Source of the DNA: Stutzerimonas stutzeri
Lineage (GTDB): Bacteria; Pseudomonadota; Gammaproteobacteria; Pseudomonadales; Pseudomonadaceae
Length of the DNA stretch: 64,000 nt
Reading direction: 5' to 3'
Assembly (NCBI RefSeq): GCF_024448715.1
Contig: NZ_JAMOHZ010000009.1
Span: 176,974 to 240,973, forward strand
The notes below the pieces were generated by a model, which saw only the letters and a program-made list of their open reading frames with translations, had not been told where the DNA came from and ran no database searches. Shown piece by piece: positions 20,103 through 28,670 of this stretch. Position 1 is the stretch's first letter. Each line of letters starts with the position of its first letter. Both the position numbers and the translations under genes were made by a program.

Positions 20103-21287
20103 TCAATTCGCTTCCAACAGCACGTCTCGCCTGACGGCCGCGCTCCGCCGTGCCCGCGACTTGCGCCACCAGATCACCACACCCGTCACTGACAGCACGG
20201 CAATCGCCACGCCAAGAATGGCGATCAGGATCCGCCCCGGCATACCGAGAATCCGGCCGCCATGGATCGCCGGCTGCAGCATGTGGAACTGCTCACCCAA
20301 CGTGCCCTGACCCGGTATTTCCTGCCCCAGCAATTGCGTCCCATCGCTGCCATGGAAGAACAGCCAGGCATTGCCCTGGTTGCTGTCGTGATCACCGAAG
20401 CCGGCGCCATAGAAGTTGTATTCGAAGCTGTAGTACAGCTCGCCGATGGGCTCGCTCAGATTCAGATCGGCGGCGTGCTGCATGGCGTAATCGTAGGCTT
20501 GGTGGAAGTCGTACTGAGTTACGCCCAGCTGGTCCTTCGGCAGCCTGCCGCGTGCCTCGTAGACACTCGGTTCGACCGGCGAAAATAGCGAAACCACCGG
20601 TTTGAACACCTGCTCCGGCAAATTCATCGCGATGCTGCTGATCGCCACCGGGGTGAGCAATAACCACAACCAGAGCCCGCCGGCACGGTGCACATCATGG
20701 TTGAGTCGCTGCCGCTTGATCTTCCAGGCCGTCCACCATTTGCCGAAAAACGGTCGCCCACGCGGAAAGGTCAGCAGCAATGAGACGAAGCAGTCGAGGG
20801 TCCAGAAGATCGCTATCACGCCCATCAGCCAAAGTCCCCAATTGCCGGGCAGCGACAGGTTGTAGTGGAATTCCAGCATGAAGGGCACGAAGTTTTCGCG
20901 GGAGAAGCAGCACTCACCCCAATAGCGCGTGCCAACGACCTCGCCGGTAACTGCGTCGAGATACTGCACGACGGGCTTTTCATCGAACGGCTTGCCGGTT
21001 GCCGAATCGTTGCGCGGCACCAGCGCCATCAGCGCGGCGTGACCCGGCTCGTCGGGAAACTCCATGTACCAGACCTGCATCCGCGGATTGGCCTGCTGGA
21101 CGCGATCGACCAGTGTCCCCGGCGCCAGCACCGGTCCTTCGCTGGTGGTGTGGTAGAACTGTGGATTCAGCCATTCGTCCAGCTCGTGGTGAAAGGCCAG
21201 AATGCTGCCCGTAATACCGGCTAGGAACAGGAACAGCGCCGTTGCCAGGCCGATGTAACGGTGCAGAAGAACCAAGATCGCGCGCAT
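20103..21287 (-). CDS. foxB: PepSY-associated membrane protein, FoxB-like
   Basis: A 394-residue inner-membrane protein of the PepSY-TM group. Starting MRAILVLLHRYIGLATALFLF, it has a first membrane helix with the HRYIG and FLAGITGSILAFHHELDEW motifs, a large periplasmic part, two middle helices (around WGLWLMGVIAIFWTLDC and GGLWLWLLLTPVAIS) and a final helix before WWRKSRARR. Such proteins are proposed to reduce or release iron from hydroxamate siderophores at the inner membrane. ATG 21287 is preferred to GTG 21314 because GGAAA lies just upstream. The fox name is by synteny with foxI-foxR-foxA-foxB. Confidence 0.75.
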   Translation of the reverse strand: MRAILVLLHRYIGLATALFLFLAGITGSILAFHHELDEWLNPQFYHTTSEGPVLAPGTLVDRVQQANPRMQVWYMEFPDEPGHAALMALVPRNDSATGKPFDEKPVVQYLDAVTGEVVGTRYWGECCFSRENFVPFMLEFHYNLSLPGNWGLWLMGVIAIFWTLDCFVSLLLTFPRGRPFFGKWWTAWKIKRQRLNHDVHRAGGLWLWLLLTPVAISSIAMNLPEQVFKPVVSLFSPVEPSVYEARGRLPKDQLGVTQYDFHQAYDYAMQHAADLNLSEPIGELYYSFEYNFYGAGFGDHDSNQGNAWLFFHGSDGTQLLGQEIPGQGTLGEQFHMLQPAIHGGRILGMPGRILIAILGVAIAVLSVTGVVIWWRKSRARRSAAVRRDVLLEAN

Positions 21288-21317
21288 CGTCAGTTTCCAT
21301 ATTGCAGAAAGCACAAA

Positions 21318-21343
21318 GCCGCCGGCCCGTCAGGACCGGCGGC
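21318..21343 (-). terminator. hairpin between foxA-like and foxB-like genes
   Basis: GCCGCCGG at 21318-21325 pairs with CCGGCGGC at 21336-21343 across a 10-base loop, starting 14 bases after the receptor stop. It is followed on the minus strand by a short T-rich stretch, so it may attenuate read-through into the PepSY gene. Confidence 0.5.
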
Positions 21344-21356
21344 GCAGCGCTCGTTG

Positions 21357-23873
21357 TCAGAAGTCGTGGCTGATGGTGGCGGTCACGTTTCGTTCGGCTC
21401 CGTAGTAGCAATAATTGAGGCTCCCGCAGGATGCGACATAGCTTTCGTTGGTCAGGTTGTTTGCGTTCAGGCGAACCTCGGTTCCCTTCAGGCCAACCTT
21501 CGACAGGTCATAGCTAAGCGATGCGTCATACAGCGTGTACGACGGTACGTGCACGGTATTTTCCGCGTCGGCCCAGCTCTTGCCCATGTAGCGCACGCCG
21601 AGCCCCGCGCCTAGTCCGGCGAGACGGCCCTTGAGGAAGCGGTAGTCCGCCCATAGGCTGGCCATATGCTTGGGTGATTGCGCTGGGGTGTTGCCCCTCA
21701 CATCGCGCACCACATTGTCAGCTGCCCTGTTGAAGTAACTCTTGGTGTATTCCACGTCGGTGTAGGTGTAGCTGCCAAGCAACCGAAGGCTTTCCGTCAG
21801 CTGTACGCGTCCTTCCAGTTCGAGGCCTTGTGATTCAACTTCGCCCACCTGCCGATAGAACTCTTCATTGGCCAGCTTGGTAGCGACGTTTTCCTGGGTG
21901 ATGTGAAACAGAGAAGCGGTGTAGAGATCATCGGTGCCATTGGGTTGATATTTCAGCCCCAGCTCCCACTGCGTCCCCTCCGAGGGCTCGATCAGGCTGC
22001 CGGCGGCGTCGCTGTAGGTCGACGGGTTGAACGATTCGGAGTAGCTGATATAAGGCGCGATGCCGTTATCGAATTGGTAGAGCACGCCTGCGCGGCCGGT
22101 CAGCTTGCTGTCTTCGAGCGAATTCTCGGTTCCGCTGGCGCGACTGAGCAGGCCAGTTGTCGAGCTGAACTCATCCACTCGGTTGGTTTCCGACACTTCG
22201 AACCAGTCCTTGCGCAGCCCCAGCGAGACATTCCATCGACCGAACTCGATAAGATCCTGGACGTAAGCGCCGGTCTGCTCTTTGCGGCGCAGGTAGCTGT
22301 ACAAGTCATAAGGTGCGAAATAGGCAATCTCGTCGTTGCCGTAGGTAGGATCGAATGGATCGATGTTGCTCGGTTGCCCATAGGTCCAGTCCACTACGTT
22401 CTTGATGCGCTGGTAATCGAGCCCCATGACCAGCGTATGCATGGCCGAGCCCGTCATGAATTCAGCTTGAACCATGTTATCGACGATCCACGAATGCAGC
22501 CTCTCTTCAGCACCGGTGTACTGACGATAGAGCTCGTTGGGGTTGGGGGTGTAGATGTCATAGCCCCAGGCATACACCTGTTCCTGAGTGTGCTCCGAGT
22601 CCAGGTAACGGAAATTCTGCCGCACACTCCAGACATCGTTCAGACGATGCTGGAATTCATAGCCGAACATCTGCTGTTCGCGCTTGGCTGTGTCCAAACC
22701 CGGCTCACCTTCAAAGAAGTTGTCGGAGATTCGCTGCCCGTTGGTATGCGGATACAACGTACCGGAAGCCGGCAATCCTCCGTGATAGCCGCTTTGCGGA
22801 TCGCTCTGCAGATAGGCGTACAGATTCAACGAGGTGTCCTCGCTGAAATTGATCGCCACGCTTGGCATGAGGGTGTAGCGGGTTTCTTCGACATGATCGA
22901 ACTGGCTATCGCTGTCCTTGGCGAGGCCCACAAGACGGTAAGCGATGTTGTCAGTCAGCGGTCCGGTGAAATCGAAGCCCAAGCTCTTGTAGTCGTTACT
23001 ACCCACGCCGAATTCCACCGAGCGTCGCGTTTCGAATTGTGGCCGCTTGGTGGTCACTGCGACGAGACCCCCGGGATTGCTTCGCCCATAAAGCACCGAG
23101 GACGGCCCCTTGAGCACATCGATGCGCTCGACGAAGTAAGGGTCGACCTGCAGGCTGCTGTAGGTACCCGCATCGCTCATCGACTTAAGGCCGTCGACGA
23201 TGATGTTGTCCACCGAGCCGTCATTGAAGCCACGCATCGCGACGTAGTCGTAGCGTTTTGTTGCGCCGTAGGGGTTGGTCACCACGCCGGGCACGTAGCG
23301 AATTGCTTCGGAAACCGTCTGCGATCCCTGATCGTCTATCTGCTGACGCGTGACGACCGAGACGCTTTGTGACGTCCGCACCAACGGCATACTGGTCTTG
23401 GTCGCCACGCTGCTGTGGGTCGCACTGTACCCCTGCATCTCACCCAGCGCGTTACCCAGAGCGAAGCCCTCGACCACCATCGGCTTCAGTTCGAGCGCAT
23501 CAGCCTGCTCACGACGCGGCGCCAGCGAGTAAGTGCCTTGCTCATCGCGCACCGCCTGCAATCCGCTGCCCTGCAACAGTGCTGCGAAGCCGTCCTCAAT
23601 CCCGTATTGACCTTGCAGGCCGCTCGATTGGCGCCCCTTGAGCAGACTGCCGTCAACGGACAACATAACCCTCGCCTCGCCCGCAAAGCGGCTAAGCGCA
23701 CTGGACAGTGGACCCGCGGGAATATCGTAACCGCGCACTGCCTGTTGGCTGGCTGATTGCGCCAAGGCCATAGGCGAAGTGGCGAGCGCTGCCAGCGGCA
23801 AGCAGAGCATGGCGGCGCGAACGGCCTGAGTAAGCGTGCAGGAACGGCGAAGCGGCAGAGCAACAGAACGCAT
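21357..23873 (-). CDS. foxA: TonB-dependent siderophore receptor with signalling domain, FoxA/FiuA-like
   Basis: An 838-residue outer-membrane receptor. After a signal peptide (cleavage near SPMALAQ) comes a STN signalling domain (about residues 48-115, YDIPAGPLSSALSRFAGEA). Next is the plug domain (TSQSVSVVTRQQIDDQG, DVLKGPSSVLYGRSNPGG) and a 22-strand barrel ending in the terminal phenylalanine of ISHDF. The STN domain shows that it signals to the anti-sigma FoxR-like protein upstream. The ligand is probably a hydroxamate such as ferrioxamine or ferrichrome, judged from the C-terminal NESYVASCGSLNYCYYGAER region. The exact ligand is inferred. Confidence 0.85.
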   Translation of the reverse strand: MRSVALPLRRSCTLTQAVRAAMLCLPLAALATSPMALAQSASQQAVRGYDIPAGPLSSALSRFAGEARVMLSVDGSLLKGRQSSGLQGQYGIEDGFAALLQGSGLQAVRDEQGTYSLAPRREQADALELKPMVVEGFALGNALGEMQGYSATHSSVATKTSMPLVRTSQSVSVVTRQQIDDQGSQTVSEAIRYVPGVVTNPYGATKRYDYVAMRGFNDGSVDNIIVDGLKSMSDAGTYSSLQVDPYFVERIDVLKGPSSVLYGRSNPGGLVAVTTKRPQFETRRSVEFGVGSNDYKSLGFDFTGPLTDNIAYRLVGLAKDSDSQFDHVEETRYTLMPSVAINFSEDTSLNLYAYLQSDPQSGYHGGLPASGTLYPHTNGQRISDNFFEGEPGLDTAKREQQMFGYEFQHRLNDVWSVRQNFRYLDSEHTQEQVYAWGYDIYTPNPNELYRQYTGAEERLHSWIVDNMVQAEFMTGSAMHTLVMGLDYQRIKNVVDWTYGQPSNIDPFDPTYGNDEIAYFAPYDLYSYLRRKEQTGAYVQDLIEFGRWNVSLGLRKDWFEVSETNRVDEFSSTTGLLSRASGTENSLEDSKLTGRAGVLYQFDNGIAPYISYSESFNPSTYSDAAGSLIEPSEGTQWELGLKYQPNGTDDLYTASLFHITQENVATKLANEEFYRQVGEVESQGLELEGRVQLTESLRLLGSYTYTDVEYTKSYFNRAADNVVRDVRGNTPAQSPKHMASLWADYRFLKGRLAGLGAGLGVRYMGKSWADAENTVHVPSYTLYDASLSYDLSKVGLKGTEVRLNANNLTNESYVASCGSLNYCYYGAERNVTATISHDF

Positions 23874-23975
23874 GGGTCATCCTTTTTGCGAAGGCAAAAT
23901 CGTGATCGTTGCCGTTATGCCCAGCGAGGCCGCAAAAGGGGAACTGCAGATAAGAATTTTTTACATTCGTGTTAA

Positions 23976-24935
23976 TCAAGCGCCTGTGCCGTGTTGCAGC
24001 GGCTCCAGACTCACCCACCAAGGCAACCGCCTATTGATACGCAACGCCAGCGTGCTCGCCACCACCTCCAGTACCCGCTCGGTATCCGCCAACGGATAAG
24101 CACCCACGACGCGCAGGCCCGCCACACGCGGATCGCAACCGAGAAAGCCCTGCCGATAGCGTGCCAGTTCAGCGACGAACTCATCCAAGCGCAGGTTATC
24201 GGCCAGCAGAACGCCGCTGGCCCACGCCTGGCGGCCAGCCTGAACGGGACGATCGGGTTCGATATGGAGGCTGCTGAACACAACTTGCTGACCGCGCATA
24301 GCCGTTCGCGAACCGCCCTGCCCGGCTGGCTGAATATCAACCACACCGTCGAACACGCTGAGCTGTGTACTGCCGTCACGTTGAAGCACCGAAAATCTAG
24401 CCGCATCACGCGTCTGTAGACGACCTTCGGCAGTGCGCAACACCAGAGGCCGTCGCTCGGCAGGCACTTGGATCAGCAATTCGCCACGGTACAGCGACAG
24501 ACTTCGGGTTTGATCGTCAAAGGCGATGTCTATCGCGCTGTCGGTGTTCAGCCACAGCTGCGTGCCATCCTCCAGGCGCCAGTTACGTACTTCACCGACC
24601 GCTGTGCGTTGATCCGCCGCCCAGCTACGCCAAGGCATCGCGCCGCAAGCCAGCGCCAAAGCGCCACCGCCACACAGAACGGAAAGTGTTTTCAGCGCCT
24701 GGCGTCGATTGGGCTGACGGCGCTCCAATAGAGCAGACGCCACAGGACTGAAGGGATCGCCGGCCAATGGTTCGAAACGCCCGCTGATCTGTTCCACCCG
24801 CTGCCAGGCCCGCGCATGTTCGGGAACGGCGAGCCAATCGTGCCACGCCTGACGATCCGCTTCGCTGACGGAGCCTGATTTCATCACGGCGAACCACTGC
24901 GCCGCGGCCTGCAACACTGCGTAATCGAGGCTCAT
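23976..24935 (-). CDS. foxR: FecR-family anti-sigma regulator, FoxR-like
   Basis: Inner-membrane transmitter between the receptor and the ECF sigma factor. The 319-residue protein has an N-terminal cytoplasmic DUF4880-type segment (residues 10-50, DRQAWHDWLAVPEHARAWQR). A single membrane helix near residues 80-97 and a periplasmic FecR domain (LEDGTQLWLNTDSAIDIAF) follow, with a C-terminal STN-contact part. Its start overlaps the sigma gene stop in an ATGA. The receptor gene follows after about 100 bases, which should contain the sigma-dependent promoter. Confidence 0.88.
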   Translation of the reverse strand: MSLDYAVLQAAAQWFAVMKSGSVSEADRQAWHDWLAVPEHARAWQRVEQISGRFEPLAGDPFSPVASALLERRQPNRRQALKTLSVLCGGGALALACGAMPWRSWAADQRTAVGEVRNWRLEDGTQLWLNTDSAIDIAFDDQTRSLSLYRGELLIQVPAERRPLVLRTAEGRLQTRDAARFSVLQRDGSTQLSVFDGVVDIQPAGQGGSRTAMRGQQVVFSSLHIEPDRPVQAGRQAWASGVLLADNLRLDEFVAELARYRQGFLGCDPRVAGLRVVGAYPLADTERVLEVVASTLALRINRRLPWWVSLEPLQHGTGA

Positions 24936-25450
24936 GCTTCGTCTTCGATCAGTGTCAGACAGTGCAACATGGCCTGCGCCATGTACTTCTTGATCATCCG
25001 CTCAGACACTTGGAGCTCGACGGCGATAGCCGCATAGGTCATCCCATGGAGCTGCGAAAGCAGAAACGCGCGGCGTACCTTCTGTGGCAACCGCGCCAGC
25101 ATCGCATCGACCTGCAACAGTGTTTCGATGACCAACGCCTGAGATTCGGGTGAAGGCATAACGGCCTCTGGCTGTAGCGCGATCGCGTCCAGGTAGGCCT
25201 GTTCGATTTGCCGGCGTCGCCAATGGTTGATCAGCAGCCCCCTGGCGATGGTATGGAGATAAGCGCGTGGCTCGCGGATCGTCTCCAGGCCCTGATCCTT
25301 CATCAGCACGCGAACAAAGGTATCTTGCGCCAGGTCGGCAGCCCTCTGGCTGCAGCCAAGCTGGCGGCGCAGCCAGCCGTTCAACCAGCCCTGATGATCG
25401 ACATAGAGCCGATGCACCAGTTGTTGCCGCACCAGACCCTCGGTCGCCAT
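24932..25450 (-). CDS. foxI: ECF iron-starvation sigma factor, FoxI-like
   Basis: A 172-residue extracytoplasmic-function sigma factor of the FecI group, expected to transcribe the adjacent receptor gene when the siderophore is sensed. Region 2 includes RAADLAQDTFVRVL. Region 4 has the helix-turn-helix GMTYAAIAVELQVSERMIKKY. The start at 25450 opens MATEGLVRQQLVHRLYVDHQGWL. A Fur-box-like sequence lies 26-44 bases upstream, consistent with control by iron. Confidence 0.9.
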   Translation of the reverse strand: MATEGLVRQQLVHRLYVDHQGWLNGWLRRQLGCSQRAADLAQDTFVRVLMKDQGLETIREPRAYLHTIARGLLINHWRRRQIEQAYLDAIALQPEAVMPSPESQALVIETLLQVDAMLARLPQKVRRAFLLSQLHGMTYAAIAVELQVSERMIKKYMAQAMLHCLTLIEDEA

Positions 25451-25475
25451 GGTTGTTGCCCTTCACCGTCGAGAC

Positions 25476-25494
25476 GCTAATGCTAACGCTTCTC
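25476..25494. promoter_or_regulatory. Fur-box candidate upstream of foxI-like gene
   Basis: GCTAATGCTAACGCTTCTC matches 13 of 19 positions of the classic Fur consensus GATAATGATAATCATTATC. Its place just upstream of the ECF sigma start is where Fur boxes are found in FecI-type systems. Confidence 0.5.
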
Positions 25495-25603
25495 AACATC
25501 GCAAGCTATGGTCATCCCAGCGCATGCGTGAATTTCTACGGCGCACATCGTCGTTTATTCATACCTCGACTAGGCTCAGCTGAAACCGGTTTCGGAGGTC
25601 GAA

Positions 25604-26128
25604 ATGAAATACATCGCTCAGCTGACTGCCGCCATACTGCTCTTCAGCGTACCGCCAGCCCAGGCCGTCGAGATGCTGCCCGGCCTTTGGGAATTTTCCA
25701 GCGACGACATCGAAGTGGATGGCATGCAGATGCCGGGCGTGGCGGAGATGGTCGAACAGATGAAGAGCCTGTCTGGGGATCAGAGAAAGATGATGGAGGA
25801 TATGCTTGCTGCACAGGGCGTCGAGCTGGGTTCCGGCGGCATACGGATGTGTCTGAGCGAGACGCAGGTGAAATCCCGCAAGTTACCGTTTCAGGACGAG
25901 CACGGTTGCACTCAGGAAATCACCGAGCAGACCGACAGCCTGTGGAAGTTCAGCTTCGAATGCCCGGACGCCACGGGACAGGGCGAAACACGGCTGATCA
26001 GCGAGCGCGAAGTGACCAGCGTCATCGAGAGTGATTACCGGGTCGGCAATCAGCAAGGCAGCAGTCGCATGCAATCACACGGCAAATGGCTGAGCGAGGA
26101 TTGTGGGACGCTCAAATCGAAAGAGTGA
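25604..26128 (+). CDS. DUF3617 family exported protein
   Basis: A 174-residue protein with a signal peptide (MKYIAQLTAAILLFSVPPAQA) and a mature start VEMLPGLWEFSSDDIEVDG, typical of DUF3617 proteins. Two cysteines (RMCLSETQ and HGCTQEI) and a later pair (FECPD and EDCGTL) are the usual family cysteines, likely disulfide-bonded in the periplasm. A GGAGG-like site at about 25591-25596 precedes the ATG. The function of the family is unknown. Confidence 0.78.
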   Translation: MKYIAQLTAAILLFSVPPAQAVEMLPGLWEFSSDDIEVDGMQMPGVAEMVEQMKSLSGDQRKMMEDMLAAQGVELGSGGIRMCLSETQVKSRKLPFQDEHGCTQEITEQTDSLWKFSFECPDATGQGETRLISEREVTSVIESDYRVGNQQGSSRMQSHGKWLSEDCGTLKSKE

Positions 26129-26139
26129 CGATTTGTAGA

Positions 26140-26155
26140 GGTTTCACGTGGAACC
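26140..26155. promoter_or_regulatory. parS-like ParB-binding site, distal copy
   Basis: GGTTTCACGTGGAACC keeps the 14-base core GTTTCACGTGGAAC seen in the recF 3' site. It sits in the 54-base intergenic gap between two small genes, about 31 kb from oriC. Confidence 0.7.
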
Positions 26156-26182
26156 CCCAGCATGTCGGCCTAAGCGGGGTCG

Positions 26183-26536
26183 CTATTCGGCCACCCAATC
26201 GCCAGCGCTGTTTTGTTCGCAGGCGGGCTGGAGGAAGCGTGCATCACTGGCAACGCCGTAGTAGTGAATGTCCTGCCGATAGGGCATGTTCGATACGTGG
26301 GCATTGCGGCAAATGCCAAAGGCGCCGCCGGGGCACTGCTCGACAAATGTCACTTCCACCTTCTGGTTCTTGAGTTCGGGCTGGCAGAAGCCGGAACGAA
26401 ACAGTTCGGTAGGAATTGTGCGGTTCTGCTGGCAGACCTTCACCTCGATTCGATCGTCCTGGCTGTGAACAACACAGCCCTCGGCCAGTGCCTGCCCGGC
26501 AAAGCCCAACAACAATAAAAAACACACAGAACGCAT
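26183..26536 (-). CDS. small secreted six-cysteine protein, function unknown
   Basis: A 117-residue protein starting MRSVCFLLLLGFAGQALAEG at 26536, with a clear signal peptide and likely cleavage after QALA. The mature part has exactly six cysteines (EGCVV, KVCQQ, GFCQP, EQCPG, GICRN, PACEQ), an even number compatible with three disulfides. A longer frame to 26845 overlaps the next gene and lacks a plausible start. I recognise no family. It is convergent with the DUF3617 gene. Confidence 0.65.
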   Translation of the reverse strand: MRSVCFLLLLGFAGQALAEGCVVHSQDDRIEVKVCQQNRTIPTELFRSGFCQPELKNQKVEVTFVEQCPGGAFGICRNAHVSNMPYRQDIHYYGVASDARFLQPACEQNSAGDWVAE

Positions 26537-26627
26537 CAATCTGGCCCTCCCGGTGAACCGTCGCGACTCTAGCACGCGCCTCCGAAAATCGCTTTCATCC
26601 GATCTGCCGATTACGCACCATAGCGGC

Positions 26628-27587
26628 ATGTTGACCCATATTCCTACCCACCTGATCACCGGGCCGCTTGGTGCCGGCAAGACCAGCCTGATCCGTTCAT
26701 TACTGGCGCAGAAGCCGGCCAACGAGCGCTGGGCTGTGCTGATCAATGAGTTCGGCCAGATCGGTCTCGATGCTGCACTGCTCAGTACAGATAAAGACGG
26801 CGTTAGCCTCGCCGAAGTCGCCGGTGGCTGCCTGTGCTGCGTCAATGGCGTGCCGTTTCAGGTCGGCCTAACTCGGTTGCTACGCAAGGCCAAACCACAT
26901 CGGCTATTGATCGAGCCTTCAGGTCTTGGTCACCCGACCGAACTGTTTGCACAACTCGGCGCGCCGCCGTGGCAAGAGGTACTCGCGTTACAGCCTTGCG
27001 TCGCGGTACTCGACGCACCAGCGCTAGCGCGTGACGAAACATTGCCGCCGAGCCAGCAACAAGCGCTGCCTCGTTGTGGGTTGTTATTACTGAACAAAAG
27101 CGAAACGCTGAATCAAGCGGATCGCCACCGCATCATCGAGCGGTTGCCGTCATTGCCATTGCGCTGGACGCACCAGAGCCACCTGCCGATCGCCGAACTG
27201 CCGGGAATCGATCAGCGAGCCGGTCCTCGCGCTTTAGCGCCATCACCCGACTCCGCTGTGGTTCTGGGCGATGTCTGGCTGGATCCGCAACAAGCTTTCT
27301 GCCAGAGCCAGGGAAGCGATGAGGGCTGGAGCATTGGCTGGCGTTGGCATCCGAGTCAGCGTTTTGATCTGCAGCGCGTCGCGCAGTGGCTCGGCGGGTT
27401 GGGCTGGCGACGTGCCAAGTTGGTAGTACACGGCCCTGAGGGATGGCGCTCGGCCAATGCGCTGGCTGGGGAGCCGATCGTCTTCGTGGCCAGTGAATGG
27501 CGAAAGGATTCGCGGCTCGAACTGATCTTCAGCGAGCCGCAGGATGAACAGCTTCTAAAAACGGCGATGGGTGCCTGTCGGCTGTAG
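26628..27587 (+). CDS. CobW/COG0523 family GTPase
   Basis: A 319-residue P-loop GTPase of the metal-chaperone group. Residues 9-18 hold the Walker A motif TGPLGAGKTS. The CxCC metal site appears as GGCLCCVNG near residue 67. A nucleotide motif LLNKSE lies near residue 152, and the C-terminal CobW domain follows (VLGDVWLDPQQAF to FSEPQDEQ). The start at 26628 is chosen because it places the P-loop at the usual distance. The exact client metal or enzyme cannot be told. YjiA/YeiR-like zinc-responsive proteins are the closest type. Confidence 0.85.
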   Translation: MLTHIPTHLITGPLGAGKTSLIRSLLAQKPANERWAVLINEFGQIGLDAALLSTDKDGVSLAEVAGGCLCCVNGVPFQVGLTRLLRKAKPHRLLIEPSGLGHPTELFAQLGAPPWQEVLALQPCVAVLDAPALARDETLPPSQQQALPRCGLLLLNKSETLNQADRHRIIERLPSLPLRWTHQSHLPIAELPGIDQRAGPRALAPSPDSAVVLGDVWLDPQQAFCQSQGSDEGWSIGWRWHPSQRFDLQRVAQWLGGLGWRRAKLVVHGPEGWRSANALAGEPIVFVASEWRKDSRLELIFSEPQDEQLLKTAMGACRL

Positions 27588-27596
27588 CGCAACGAC

Positions 27597-27971
27597 TCAT
27601 TCGCCGCGTCTCCGCCAGTCGTCCATCTGGATCACCTGGCCCGAATCCGGCCGCGCATGAAACGGGTGTGCATCCATCTCGATCGGCCCGGGGCGTGCAC
27701 CGAACATGACGATGCTGCCTTGGTGGCGCTGTTCGCCCGTCACCGTGAACTCGAAACCATACACCCGCGCGAAGCGGCGCTGGCCGCGCGCATCGCGGAT
27801 CAACCCTAGCCGACGAAACGCGACGTTGCCATCGAGCAACTCGACGTCCATTTTTTTGCAATGCTGTCGCACCGCCGCCAGCGCGCGCTCGCGTATTCCA
27901 TGGGAATGCCAGAGCCACGCGCAAGCGGTGGCCAGCAGGAGAAAGATGAACAGGTTGCCAAGCGTCACCAT
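27597..27971 (-). CDS. DUF3301 family membrane-anchored protein
   Basis: A 124-residue protein with one N-terminal membrane helix (VTLGNLFIFLLLATACAWLW) and a soluble part containing CKKMDVELLDGNVAFRRLG, the DUF3301 signature. It ends ten bases from the convergent CobW gene. DUF3301 and CobW-type genes are, to my recollection, neighbours in other pseudomonads. The start at 27971 is chosen because it opens the helix. An upstream ATG at 28019 is possible. No function is known. Confidence 0.7.
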   Translation of the reverse strand: MVTLGNLFIFLLLATACAWLWHSHGIRERALAAVRQHCKKMDVELLDGNVAFRRLGLIRDARGQRRFARVYGFEFTVTGEQRHQGSIVMFGARPGPIEMDAHPFHARPDSGQVIQMDDWRRRGE

Positions 27972-28059
27972 AGATTGAGCAACCCAAACCGCTGACCGGC
28001 GGATGCATACGCGCTCCATGCGTCGAACAACGGCGCTTTAACGACCGTAGCCAAGCCGC

Positions 28060-28467
28060 TCAACTTTCCAACCAGACGTCACGGACCCAGTGCCAAACCG
28101 ACTCCCAGCTCTCATCGGTGAGCTCATGCTCGTCGCCATCGAACAACATGACCTCACCCTCCAGATCCACCACATAATAGTCGGGGCCATCCTGGCAGAT
28201 CGGTAGCAGATCGCGCGATACGCCGGCATCCCAGGCGTTCGCCGCTACTTCCGGCAGATAGGTATGCGATTGCGGATCGACGGCAGTGACCGGCTCGAGC
28301 CGGCCGTACACCACATCGCTGACCAGTAGCAGGAATTCGCGCAAGCCGTACGGCAAGTTGATCAGCAATTCTTCTTCGACTTCGACCAGACGGTCATCGT
28401 CCGGCAGTTCCAACGGCACCGGCACCGGCTCATTGAGTTCACGCAGCTGCTCGATAACCTCTTCCAT
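28060..28467 (-). CDS. SMI1/KNR4 family protein
   Basis: A 135-residue acidic cytoplasmic protein starting MEEVIEQLRELNEPVPVPLE at 28467 with an AGGAGG-type ribosome site upstream. It contains INLPYGLREFLLLVSDVVYG and DYYVVDLEGEVMLFDGDEH, features of the SMI1/KNR4 (SUKH) fold. Many SUKH proteins are immunity proteins of toxin systems, but a lone copy without a toxin gene beside it, as here, has no clear role. The stretch 28468-28670 after it holds only the promoter of the phytochrome operon. Confidence 0.7.
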   Translation of the reverse strand: MEEVIEQLRELNEPVPVPLELPDDDRLVEVEEELLINLPYGLREFLLLVSDVVYGRLEPVTAVDPQSHTYLPEVAANAWDAGVSRDLLPICQDGPDYYVVDLEGEVMLFDGDEHELTDESWESVWHWVRDVWLES

Positions 28468-28670
28468 GACAGTCCTCCTTCTACAGTCGCCAGGAATGCG
28501 CCGTTTATACAAGCCCGCGCATTGGCTAGCCAGTACCAGTCGCGCTAAAGTGCGTGATCGCTCAGGAAAGCCGCATCCCGCCGCGCGCAAGCGCAACGAT
28601 GCAGCCACCCTGATAACCGCATGAGTGTTCGCTCGGCGTTCAGCCCGATTGGGCTCGACCAGGAGATATC

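Noticed and set aside
21903..23372. Long open frame opposite the siderophore receptor gene (489 codons)
   Set aside because: Antisense of a clearly coding TonB-dependent receptor. No family features.
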